Source: Acidocella sp.
GTDB lineage: Bacteria > Pseudomonadota > Alphaproteobacteria > Acetobacterales > Acetobacteraceae
Assembly: GCA_031291755.1 (NCBI GenBank)
Contig: JARLIK010000010.1
Span: 1 to 64,000 of the forward strand
DNA: 64,000 bases
Direction: 5' to 3'
The translations under genes were made by a program, and so were the position numbers. Positions 56,663 through 64,000 of this stretch are shown here, one piece after another. Each line of letters starts with the position of its first letter. Positions within the stretch are counted from its first letter, which is position 1. A model generated the notes under the pieces. That model saw only the letters and a list, made by a program, of their open reading frames with translations. It ran no database searches and was not told where the DNA came from.

Positions 56663-57563
56663 AAACCATCTGCCCGATCAAAATCGCCGCCGCCACCGCC
56701 AACCCAACCTCCCGGTTCGACTTGAATAGTTTCAAGCATAATTCAGGGTTGTTGATATCCAGCAGCAAAATCTGCCGCAGCAGCAATACCGCCGGCAACA
56801 CCAGGGCCACCATGCCAAACACCGAAAGTTTGGACATCGCCATCGCCGCCGCCAGCAGCAGCATCATCGCGCCATAGCACACCAGCAAAAACGGCTTGGT
56901 ATTCGCTTCAAACAGCCGCGCGGTGGATTTCACCCCGATCAGCGCGTCATCCTCACGGTCCTGATGCGCGTAAATCGTGTCGTACCCCAATATCCAGAAT
57001 ATCGCTGCCGCATACAGCGGCACCACCGGCCAGTGCAGCGCCCCGCTCGCCGCTGCATAGCCTTGTAAGGCACCCCAGCCGAAGGTGAACCCCAGCACAA
57101 TCTGCGGCCACCACGTCACCCGCTTCGCCAACGGATACAATGCCACCGGCACCAGCGAAATCACTCCTAGCCAGCGCGCGATGCTATCAAGCTGCACCAG
57201 AATCAGCAGCCCCAAAGCCAGCAGCAAGGATAAAAACGCCAGCGCATCAATTGGCTGCAGAATCCCCGAGGCCAGTGGCCGCCCCGCCGTACGGGTCACC
57301 AGCCGGTCCATATCGCGGTCCCACAGATCATTCACCACACAACCGGCGCCGCGCATCACCACCGACCCCACGCCGAACAGCGCGGTCAGCCATACCCCCA
57401 GCCAGAAATTCGGCGCGGCCAGGCATATCGCCCACAGCCCCGGCAAAAACAGCAGCCATGCCCCCACCGGCCGGTCGAACCGCGCCAAAATCGCAAAGGG
57501 AATCCAGCGCCGCGGTAAAAGCCGCACCCATCCGCCGGCGCGGATATCGGTAAATCCATCCAT
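56661..57563 (-). CDS. ubiA: 4-hydroxybenzoate polyprenyltransferase
   Basis: The 300-residue membrane protein has the two aspartate-rich prenyltransferase motifs: NDLWDRDMDRLVTRTAGRP near residue 82 and DREDDALIGVKSTARLF near 205. It attaches the polyprenyl tail in ubiquinone synthesis. ATG 57563 (MDGFTDI) gives the normal length. The divergent rsmE starts only 19 bp away, so the promoters must extend into opposite genes. In-frame upstream ATG 57650 would overlap rsmE and is rejected. Confidence 0.95.
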   Translation of the reverse strand: MDGFTDIRAGGWVRLLPRRWIPFAILARFDRPVGAWLLFLPGLWAICLAAPNFWLGVWLTALFGVGSVVMRGAGCVVNDLWDRDMDRLVTRTAGRPLASGILQPIDALAFLSLLLALGLLILVQLDSIARWLGVISLVPVALYPLAKRVTWWPQIVLGFTFGWGALQGYAAASGALHWPVVPLYAAAIFWILGYDTIYAHQDREDDALIGVKSTARLFEANTKPFLLVCYGAMMLLLAAAMAMSKLSVFGMVALVLPAVLLLRQILLLDINNPELCLKLFKSNREVGLAVAAAILIGQMV

Positions 57564-57582
57564 GCCTGCTAATCCACCCCCT

Positions 57583-58299
57583 ATGAGCACTTCGTCAATC
57601 AGGCTATTTGTTAACGTCCCCCTCGCGCCCGGCCTGCCCGCCCCCGGCACCGAGGCGCAGGCGCATTATCTTGCAAATGTCATGCGCCGCGGCCCCGGCG
57701 ACCATGTTCTGCTGTTCAACGGTCAGGACGGCGAATGGCACGCCGCCATCACCGAGCTCACCCGCAATAAAATCAGCTTCACCCCCCTCACCCAAACCCG
57801 GCCGCAAACTCCCGAGCCGGATAGCTGGCTTTGTTTTGCCCTGCTGAAACGCACCAAAACCGACCTGGTGGTGGAAAAAGCCACCGAACTCGGCGTTGCC
57901 TGCATCCAGCCGGTCATCACCCTGCGCACCCAGGCCGACCATGTGAACCTTGAGCGCCTGCGGGCCATCGCCATCGAAGCCGCCGAGCAATGCGAGCGTC
58001 TGACCATCCCCGAAATCATGGCACCCCTCACCCTGCCCGCCCTGATGGCAAAATGGCCCGAAAACCGCCAGTTATTCGTCGCGGATGAACGCCGCACCGC
58101 CCGCCTGCTCCGCCACACCACCACCCCCAGCGCACTGCTGGTCGGCCCCGAGGGTGGCTTTACCGACGCCGAGCTTGTCAGTATCGACACGCATCCCCAA
58201 GTGTCACGCGTGTCACTTGGGGCACATATTCTACGCGCCGAAACCGCCGCCATCGCCGGGCTTGCCTTGCTGCTCGCAACGGACCCGCCACAGGAGTAG
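57583..58299 (+). CDS. rsmE: 16S rRNA (m3U1498) methyltransferase
   Basis: The 238-residue protein ends with the SPOUT knot motifs LLVGPEGGFTDAEL and LGAHILRAETAAIAGLALL, diagnostic of RsmE, and has an N-terminal PUA-like domain (YLANVMRRGPGDHVLLFNG). It methylates U1498 of 16S rRNA using SAM. ATG 57583 is the plausible start, 19 bp from ubiA. gshA begins 4 nt after its stop, so the two form an operon. Confidence 0.95.
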   Translation: MSTSSIRLFVNVPLAPGLPAPGTEAQAHYLANVMRRGPGDHVLLFNGQDGEWHAAITELTRNKISFTPLTQTRPQTPEPDSWLCFALLKRTKTDLVVEKATELGVACIQPVITLRTQADHVNLERLRAIAIEAAEQCERLTIPEIMAPLTLPALMAKWPENRQLFVADERRTARLLRHTTTPSALLVGPEGGFTDAELVSIDTHPQVSRVSLGAHILRAETAAIAGLALLLATDPPQE

Positions 58300-58302
58300 C
58301 CT

Positions 58303-59682
58303 TTGTCGAACCCCGGAGACGCCGATACCACCCCCATCACCGGCACCAAGGAGCTTGCCGACTATCTGGCCGCCGGCTGTAAGCCCCCTGCCGCGTACAG
58401 CATCGGCACCGAGCATGAGGCATTTGGCTTCCATCTCGACAGCCTAACCCCCCCTGCCTACGAAACCGTTGGCGGCAAGCCCGGCATCAAGGCGCTGCTG
58501 CGCGTCATCGAGGACCTCGAACACCAAACCCCCATTCTCGATAACGGCAACATCATCGGGCTGAAATCCGGCGGCGCCTCGCTCTCGCTCGAGCCCGGCG
58601 GGCAGTTTGAACTCTCCGGCGCCATGTTCAGCACGCTGCACGAGACCAAGGCCGAGCTTGATAAGCACGTCGCCCGCCTCAAGCGCCTGGGCCCGGCACT
58701 CGGCCTCGGCTTCATGCCCCTCGGCTTCCACCCCACCGCCACCCGCGCGCAAATGCCCTTCATGCCCAAGGGCCGCTACAAAATCATGCGCGACTATATG
58801 CCTAAGGTCGGCACCCTCGGCCTCGACATGATGCTGCGCACCTGCACCGTGCAAGTGAACCTCGACTTCTCCTACGAAGCCGACATGATCACCAAAATGC
58901 AGGTCGCCGCCAAGCTGCAACCACTCGCCACCGCCATGTTCGCCAACTCCCCCTTCATGGAAGGCCGCCCCACCGGCTACCTCTCGAACCGTGCCCAGGT
59001 ATGGACCGACACCGACAAAGCCCGCACCGGCATCCCGCCGGTTTTCTTCAGCCACGCCTTCGGCTTCGAGGCGTACGTGGAATGGCTGCTCGATGTGCCG
59101 ATGTACTTTGTGTATCGCGACGGCATCTACCACGATGTCGCCGGGGCCAGTTTCCGCGACTTCATGGGTGGCCGCCTGCCGGGTGAGCTTGCGGGTGTGC
59201 AAGCCACCATCGGCGACTTTGCCGACCACATGACCACCGCCTTCCCGGATGTCCGTCTGAAACGCTACATCGAAACCCGCGGCGCCGATTCCGGCTCGCC
59301 CGCCATGATGCTCGCGCAATCGGCGTTCTGGACCGGCCTCTTCTACGACGCCGACGCCCTGGCCGCCGCCGCCGAGCTGGCCGCCAACATCTCTTATGAA
59401 AAACTTCTCGAACTACGCGCCGAAGTTCCCAAGCTGGGCATCCACACCCCCTACCGCGACGGCACCTTACGCTCGCTCGCTCGCGACGCCGTGGTGATCG
59501 CCGACCAGGGTCTGCGCGCCCGCGCCAACGTCAACGCCGAGGGCCTGGACGAGCGCATCTACCTCTCGCCGCTGCACCACATCGCCGCCGGCGCCCCCAC
59601 CCAGGCCGAACACTGGCTAGACCGCTACCATAACCACTGGGACCGCAATATTACCAAGATTTTCAGCGAGGCCGCGTTTTAA
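58303..59682 (+). CDS. gshA: Glutamate-cysteine ligase, plant/alphaproteobacterial type
   Basis: The 459-residue protein belongs to the GCS2 branch found in plants and Alphaproteobacteria: IGTEHEAFGFHLDSL near residue 28, LSLEPGGQFELSGAMFSTLHETK, GFMPLGFHPTATRAQMPFMPKGRY and the MMLRTCTVQVNLDFSYE block. It makes gamma-glutamylcysteine for glutathione. It starts at TTG 58303 with AGGAG 6 nt upstream, 4 nt after the rsmE stop. The glutathione product may help with reactive sulfur species from sulfonate breakdown, but that link is only suggestive. Confidence 0.95.
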   Translation: MSNPGDADTTPITGTKELADYLAAGCKPPAAYSIGTEHEAFGFHLDSLTPPAYETVGGKPGIKALLRVIEDLEHQTPILDNGNIIGLKSGGASLSLEPGGQFELSGAMFSTLHETKAELDKHVARLKRLGPALGLGFMPLGFHPTATRAQMPFMPKGRYKIMRDYMPKVGTLGLDMMLRTCTVQVNLDFSYEADMITKMQVAAKLQPLATAMFANSPFMEGRPTGYLSNRAQVWTDTDKARTGIPPVFFSHAFGFEAYVEWLLDVPMYFVYRDGIYHDVAGASFRDFMGGRLPGELAGVQATIGDFADHMTTAFPDVRLKRYIETRGADSGSPAMMLAQSAFWTGLFYDADALAAAAELAANISYEKLLELRAEVPKLGIHTPYRDGTLRSLARDAVVIADQGLRARANVNAEGLDERIYLSPLHHIAAGAPTQAEHWLDRYHNHWDRNITKIFSEAAF

Positions 59683-59688
59683 GCGCCG

Positions 59689-60471
59689 CTATCGTTGTTC
59701 AATCCGCCAGTCCTGAATCACCGTGGCAAAATACCATATTTTTTTAAAGATTGTGTTACGGATAACATACAGCGGGTGCAGGATTTGAAAGGCGAATTTC
59801 TCCAATCCGGCAACATGCAGTTTGCCGGAGAATCGTTCATCGCCGAGGCTGGATTCAAAATTTTTATCCTGCCAGGCAACTTTCGGATACACCGTCAGCA
59901 CACCCAGATGCGTCTTCCACGGCTGCCCCAACAGAATATCAATCGGCGTGGATGTATGGCTGAGTGCGCGCGCCATATTCTGGGCGCCAAATTGGTCAAT
60001 TAAATAACAATGTGACTCACCCGGTGAGGTCGCAATCCGAACCAGCGAAAACTTGTCAACCAGCCTCGCCAGCTTGCGATGCGGGCGGCGTTCATGCTTC
60101 TCGTTGCCGAAAAACCGCACCAGATGCCACAAATCCGCCTTGGCCAACAGCGCCTTGATAATGGCGGGAAATTCATCGCACATCACGCAATCATCTTCGA
60201 GAACGATCGCGCAAGCAATGTTCTCTCGCACAATCTTCTCCATCAGCCGCTTATGGCTGAGCATGCAAGCGATTTCTCCATTGTAAAGATCCTTGCCCAT
60301 AGCCAGGCGGCGGCGGCGTGAATTATAAAAAACCCGGTCCGCAGCGCTCATCATATCCTTGTGCGCGGCTGGGAAGAATTCATATGTTATGCCAAATTTT
60401 TCAAGCCGTGCTGCAATTTTGGCCTGTCGTTCAGCCTCCTGCGGCAATGTAATAATAAAGACAGTCGGCAT
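59689..60471 (-). CDS. Glycosyltransferase family 25 (LPS-type)
   Basis: The 260-residue protein from ATG 60471 opens with VFIITLPQEAERQAKIAARLEKFGITYEFFPA, the GT25 N-terminus, and has the donor-binding block ACAIVLEDDCVMCDEF near residue 80 and SHCYLIDQFGAQNMARALS near 155. GT25 enzymes add sugars, often galactose, to lipooligosaccharide. In-frame starts lie at 60525 and GTG 60585; none has a good ribosome site, so the start is uncertain. It is an isolated gene converging on gshA. Confidence 0.85.
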   Translation of the reverse strand: MPTVFIITLPQEAERQAKIAARLEKFGITYEFFPAAHKDMMSAADRVFYNSRRRRLAMGKDLYNGEIACMLSHKRLMEKIVRENIACAIVLEDDCVMCDEFPAIIKALLAKADLWHLVRFFGNEKHERRPHRKLARLVDKFSLVRIATSPGESHCYLIDQFGAQNMARALSHTSTPIDILLGQPWKTHLGVLTVYPKVAWQDKNFESSLGDERFSGKLHVAGLEKFAFQILHPLYVIRNTIFKKIWYFATVIQDWRIEQR

Positions 60472-60586
60472 CTTATTAGACGCCCATTCACCCTGCAAAG
60501 CTTGCGGTGCTGACCAATAGTTCATGAAAAAAGTGTAATCCAGCGCTAGGGTTTTTCGAATATGCCCGATTATACCGGCTTTCACA

Positions 60587-60601
60587 TGTCTGGTCCAGAC
60601 A
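60587..60601. promoter_or_regulatory. 15-bp perfect palindrome upstream of the GT25 gene
   Basis: TGTCTGG and CCAGACA surround a single T. It lies just upstream of the earliest possible start, in a plausible promoter zone, and could be an operator. No regulator is adjacent. Confidence 0.4.
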
Positions 60602-60697
60602 ACACTAACCGCGATGGCGAATGTAACAGTTCGCGCTAACTATTTATAACGATTACGGTACAAATATCGCCCCACCAACAACGCCGAATGACGATGT

Positions 60698-61684
60698 TCA
60701 GGGGCTATCCGACAAAAACACCGTCGCTGCACTCGGTGCGCCTGACTGCACGCCCGCCCCCAATATAAACCCCGCAATATCGGCGCTCGGCACCGTGCGC
60801 TCCAAATCGCGCTCGATTAAATGATAATCAGGCGGATAATACGCCAGCACCACCGGCGCCTTCGCCGGAATCGCCTCCCAGCAGCGGCGCATCGCCTCCT
60901 CGGGGATCAGCTCATCATGCCCGCCATATAAAATCAGCGCCGGTTTATCAAACCGTGCGCAAGCATCCTGTGCCTCCCCCATCATCCGCACCAGCCCAGC
61001 CAGATCATCCACCCGCGGCGCATGAATCGTCAGCGGGTCCTCCCCGAACGCAATCAAGGCGGCTTTGTTATCACTCGCTTTCACATGCACCGCCCCGCCG
61101 GTCAGGCGCTTTTGGGGTGCAAAAAATGCCGCCACCTTCAAGGCCACCCGATACGCCGGGTCCATCGCATCCGCCCCCCACACCGCCGGGGCCGAAATCA
61201 CATAAGCATCCACCGGCGGCGGGTTCGCCGATGCCCCGAGCAAAATTGCCTCGGCCCCGCCCATGCTCTCACCCATCAACACCAGTTTGGTATCCGGGTA
61301 CTGCCCCCGCAACTGCACCGCCATCTGGCGCGCCTCATCCAGCATGACCGCCGTGCCCGCCCAATGCCCCCGGTTGGCGGTGGCGCCAAAGCCTGACTGA
61401 TCCGGCGCATAAATCGCAATGCCTTGGGCGTTCAACTGCTTCGCCAGCAGCACCCAGGCGTCGCGGCTATCGGTGTAGCCGTGCAGCGCCAGCACCACCG
61501 CCCGCAGCTTGCCCTGCGCCGGATACAGCCGGTACGGCAGCCGCTCGCCACCGTTCAAACTAAAAACCCCGCTGGTAATAATCGGATGCCCCGGATACGC
61601 CTTGGGCACCCCAAACGGGATCGCCGCACAGCCCCCCAACCCCAGCATCAACACGAACGCGCAAAATTTTGAACCCATCCGCAT
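60698..61684 (-). CDS. Alpha/beta-hydrolase lipoprotein (monoacylglycerol lipase-like)
   Basis: The 328-residue protein has a lipoprotein signal (FCAFVLMLGLGGCAA, lipobox GGC) and an alpha/beta-hydrolase fold: ALHGYTDSRDAW oxyanion loop near residue 70, nucleophile elbow GESMGGAEA near 137, and Asp/His block YGGHDELIPEEAM and PPDYHLIERD near the C-terminus. It is close to lysophospholipase and monoacylglycerol lipase proteins (PldB-type). ATG 61684 is chosen, but ATGs at 61678 and 61696 are possible. It is divergent from the small zinc-finger gene across 40 bp. Confidence 0.87.
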   Translation of the reverse strand: MRMGSKFCAFVLMLGLGGCAAIPFGVPKAYPGHPIITSGVFSLNGGERLPYRLYPAQGKLRAVVLALHGYTDSRDAWVLLAKQLNAQGIAIYAPDQSGFGATANRGHWAGTAVMLDEARQMAVQLRGQYPDTKLVLMGESMGGAEAILLGASANPPPVDAYVISAPAVWGADAMDPAYRVALKVAAFFAPQKRLTGGAVHVKASDNKAALIAFGEDPLTIHAPRVDDLAGLVRMMGEAQDACARFDKPALILYGGHDELIPEEAMRRCWEAIPAKAPVVLAYYPPDYHLIERDLERTVPSADIAGFILGAGVQSGAPSAATVFLSDSP

Positions 61685-61724
61685 TAGCGCTATCATACCC
61701 CCAACCCTAACAGCGAGGCCCATC

Positions 61725-61916
61725 ATGCCGGACGGCACACCAACCACCCCGACCGAGATTATCCACGTCAAATCCCGTTCCGTCTCCTGCGACGGCGATG
61801 CCAGCGTGCTGGGTCACCCGAAAGTGTTCCTCAAAATCACCGGCACCCAGATCATGTGCCCGTATTGCTCAAAACTCTTCATCCTCGAACCCGGTGCCGT
61901 GGATAACAGCCATTGA
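61725..61916 (+). CDS. Small zinc-finger protein (zf-CHCC, NDUFS6-like)
   Basis: The 63-residue protein contains C-x-G-D (RSVSCDGD), a conserved His in LGHPKVFLKI and C-x2-C (MCPYCSKLFIL), together the CHCC zinc site of the NDUFS6-like family. In mitochondria-like respiratory systems this fold belongs to complex I; alphaproteobacterial homologues are small orphan genes. Its stop overlaps the polA TTG start as TTGA, so the two are co-translated. Zinc binding is inferred from the motif. Confidence 0.87.
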   Translation: MPDGTPTTPTEIIHVKSRSVSCDGDASVLGHPKVFLKITGTQIMCPYCSKLFILEPGAVDNSH

Positions 61917-64000
61917 GCACAGCGCCCCGCCTGGTATTGGTTGACGGCTCAGGTTTCATCTTCCGCGCCTTCCACGCCATCCCGCCGATGACCCGACCGG
62001 ACGGCACGCATGTCAATGCGGTGTTCGGCTTCTGCAACATGATATCGCGGCTCATCAAGGACCACACCGGCAGCCACATCGCGGTGATTTTCGACGCCGG
62101 CAGCCAAACCTTCCGCAACCGGCTTTACGCGCCCTACAAAGCCCACCGCCCACCGGCACCACCCGAACTCATCCCGCAATTTGCCCTGATCCGCGAAGCC
62201 ACCCGCGCCTTTGGCCTGCCCAGCATCGAACTGCCGGACTGGGAAGCCGATGATCTCATCGCCGCCTACGCCAAAGCGGTAAAAGCCATCGGCGGCCAGG
62301 CCATCATCGTCTCCTCCGACAAAGACCTGATGCAGCTCCTCGGCCCCTCAGTCACCATGCTTGACCCGATGAAAAACATCCCCATCGGCCTCGCGGAAGT
62401 GGAAGCCAAATTTGGCGTCACGCCTGATAAAGTTATCGAAGTGCAGGCCCTGATCGGCGATTCCACCGACAACGTGCCCGGCGTGCCCGGCATCGGCCCG
62501 AAAGGCGCTGCCCAGCTCATCAACGAATACGGCACGCTCGAAGCCGTGCTGGAAGCCGCCCCATCGATGAAGCCCGGCAAGCGTCGCGACATGCTGATCG
62601 AGCACGCCGATGACGCCCGCATCTCCAAACAACTTGTTCTGCTCCGCGACGATGCGCCCTTGCCGGAACCGATTGAAAATTTCGTGGTTAAACATTGGGA
62701 CGACGCCACCTTAAGCGCCTTCCTCGACGCGCAGAATTTCAAAAGCATCAAGCAGCGCCTCGATGTAATCGGCACTAAACCCGCGGCTCACCAGCAAGCT
62801 GTGGAACCCCATGCGCCAGCCCACGCCGCCGCATTTTCCGGCTACACCAGCATCACCAGCCGGGAGGCGTTGAATACCGTCATCGAAGCCGCCAGGACCG
62901 CCGGGCGTTTCGCGCTGGACATGCAAACCGACGACCGCAACTCCCTGCACGGCAACCTCGTTGGCATCGCGCTCGCTACCGCCCCCGGTACCGCCTGCTA
63001 CATCCCGCTGGCCCACAACCTCTCGCTCGATGACGAAGCCCAACTTCCATTGGCCGATGTCATCGCCGCCTTAAAAAATCTGCTTGCAGACTCAAGTGTT
63101 TTGAAAATCTTCCACGACGCCAAATACGGCACCGAAATTCTCGCCAAGCTCGGCATCAGCCCCATCGCCCCGCTCGATGACACCATGCTGATCTCATATG
63201 CCATGGACGCTGGCCTGCACGGCCATGACCGTGACGAGCTGGCCTTGCTGCATCTCAACCACACCGCGCAAACCTATGATTCCATCTCAGGCACCGGCCG
63301 CAACCGCCTGGCCTTCGCCAGCATTCCCCTACCCCGCGCCACCGCCTACGCCGCTGAAGCCGCTGACATCACGCTGCGCCTGTGGGAGCTGTTAAAACCC
63401 GCCCTGCGCCCCAATAAATCTCTCGCGCTGTATGAACTCACCGAGAAAAAACTCATCCCCGTTTTGGCCGCCATGGAATTTTCCGGCATCATGGTGGACC
63501 GCGATGATCTGCAATCCATGTCGGTGGAATTTGCCGCCCGCATGGCGGAGTTCGAGACGCAAATCCATAAACTGGCAGGCCAAAGCTTCAACGTCGGCAG
63601 CCCCAAGCAGTTGGGCGACATATTATTTGATGTTCTCAAACTTCCCGGCGGCAAAAAAAGCAAACTCGGCGCCTGGGGCACCGATTCCTCGGTGCTGGAA
63701 ACCCTCGCTGAATCCGGCTACGAGATCGCGCAAGCCGTCACCGACTGGCGACAGCTCGCCAAATTAAAATCCACCTACGCCGACGCGCTGATCAACCAGA
63801 TCGACCCCGTAACCAACCGCGTGCATACCAGCTTCGCGATGGCCGCCACCACCACCGGGCGGCTGTCTTCCATCGACCCGAATTTACAAAACATCCCCAT
63901 CCGCACCACCGAGGGGGCCCGCATCCGCAAGGCCTTCATCGCCGCACCCGGCCATATGCTTATCTCCGCCGATTATTCGCAAATTGAGTTACGCCTGCTC
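61913..64000 (+). CDS. polA: DNA polymerase I, partial (C-terminal polymerase end outside window)
   Basis: The frame starts at TTG 61913 and runs through 696 residues to the window edge. The 5'-nuclease domain is intact (VDGSGFIFRAF, VSSDKDLMQL, GDSTDNVPGVPGIGPKGAAQL). The polymerase domain has begun (TTTGRLSSIDPNLQNIPIR and motif A ADYSQIELRL). In the middle exonuclease domain, three of the expected metal ligands are altered by comparison with E. coli from memory: Q338 for E357, G406 for D424 and A483 for D501, while D336 is kept. Proofreading is therefore probably lost. Such loss is known in Taq and Bst enzymes. It is co-translated with the zinc-finger gene. Confidence 0.95.
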   Translation, partial: MSTAPRLVLVDGSGFIFRAFHAIPPMTRPDGTHVNAVFGFCNMISRLIKDHTGSHIAVIFDAGSQTFRNRLYAPYKAHRPPAPPELIPQFALIREATRAFGLPSIELPDWEADDLIAAYAKAVKAIGGQAIIVSSDKDLMQLLGPSVTMLDPMKNIPIGLAEVEAKFGVTPDKVIEVQALIGDSTDNVPGVPGIGPKGAAQLINEYGTLEAVLEAAPSMKPGKRRDMLIEHADDARISKQLVLLRDDAPLPEPIENFVVKHWDDATLSAFLDAQNFKSIKQRLDVIGTKPAAHQQAVEPHAPAHAAAFSGYTSITSREALNTVIEAARTAGRFALDMQTDDRNSLHGNLVGIALATAPGTACYIPLAHNLSLDDEAQLPLADVIAALKNLLADSSVLKIFHDAKYGTEILAKLGISPIAPLDDTMLISYAMDAGLHGHDRDELALLHLNHTAQTYDSISGTGRNRLAFASIPLPRATAYAAEAADITLRLWELLKPALRPNKSLALYELTEKKLIPVLAAMEFSGIMVDRDDLQSMSVEFAARMAEFETQIHKLAGQSFNVGSPKQLGDILFDVLKLPGGKKSKLGAWGTDSSVLETLAESGYEIAQAVTDWRQLAKLKSTYADALINQIDPVTNRVHTSFAMAATTTGRLSSIDPNLQNIPIRTTEGARIRKAFIAAPGHMLISADYSQIELRLL

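Noticed and set aside
57566-57650. Extended ubiA start at 57650
   Set aside because: It would overlap the divergent rsmE start; the MDGFTDI start at 57563 gives the family-typical length.
58444-59319. Long open frame on the minus strand inside gshA (291 codons)
   Set aside because: It lies antisense to a certain gene in GC-rich DNA; long shadow frames arise from third-position GC bias. The translation is low-complexity with repeated Gly/His/Ala and no family features.

Overview
This 64 kb window comes from the chromosome of an aerobic alphaproteobacterium. The markers are COQ9, a plant-type glutamate-cysteine ligase, the aroQ-accB-accC block, a bactofilin, ubiA and a thiC gene behind a TPP riboswitch. 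The GC-rich codon use and the tight 4-nt gene overlaps fit Rhodospirillales, perhaps Acetobacteraceae; that placement is inference. No rRNA, tRNA, CRISPR array, transposase or prophage was seen.

The left half (about 5.4-27.6 kb) is catabolic and accessory. Its anchor is a minus-strand operon, 22.5 to 13.8 kb: xsc (sulfoacetaldehyde acetyltransferase), an IclR regulator, pta, an acylating aldehyde dehydrogenase (SauS-like), a two-subunit ADP-forming CoA ligase (SauC/SauD-like) and an MFS importer, closed by a perfect hairpin terminator. This reads as sulfoacetate to sulfoacetyl-CoA to sulfoacetaldehyde to acetyl phosphate plus sulfite to acetyl-CoA. Next to it, 12.0 to 5.4 kb, lies a second minus-strand cluster: biotin carboxylase, a pyruvate-carboxylase-like carboxyltransferase lacking the usual pyruvate-binding residues, a beta-keto acid cleavage enzyme (BKACE), a biotin carrier protein, another MFS importer and a TauE/SafE-type exporter. 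Between the two operons sit a second IclR regulator and an SDR dehydrogenase. My main hypothesis is that this cluster carboxylates a sulfonated methyl ketone and cleaves the resulting beta-keto acid to acetoacetate and sulfoacetyl-CoA, which the neighbouring operon consumes. Divergent from xsc is a transporter, GMC oxidoreductase, hydroxypyruvate isomerase-like and tartronate semialdehyde reductase-like operon.

The middle (27.6-42 kb) holds an AT-rich pair of tiny genes with palindromic repeats, the TPP riboswitch and thiC, a split aconitase X with a complete TRAP transporter under a GntR regulator, a CoA transferase, an acyl-CoA synthetase, small cupin and PPC-domain proteins and a PAP2 membrane enzyme.

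The right part (42-64 kb) is mostly housekeeping: aroQ-accB-accC, thiS-thiG, a sugar kinase, bactofilin, a membrane GH17 protein, def-coq9, rpsU, aspC, small envelope proteins, ubiA, rsmE, gshA and the start of polA. The PolA fragment appears to have lost most metal ligands of its proofreading exonuclease. The window also starts inside an acyl-CoA synthetase (minus strand).
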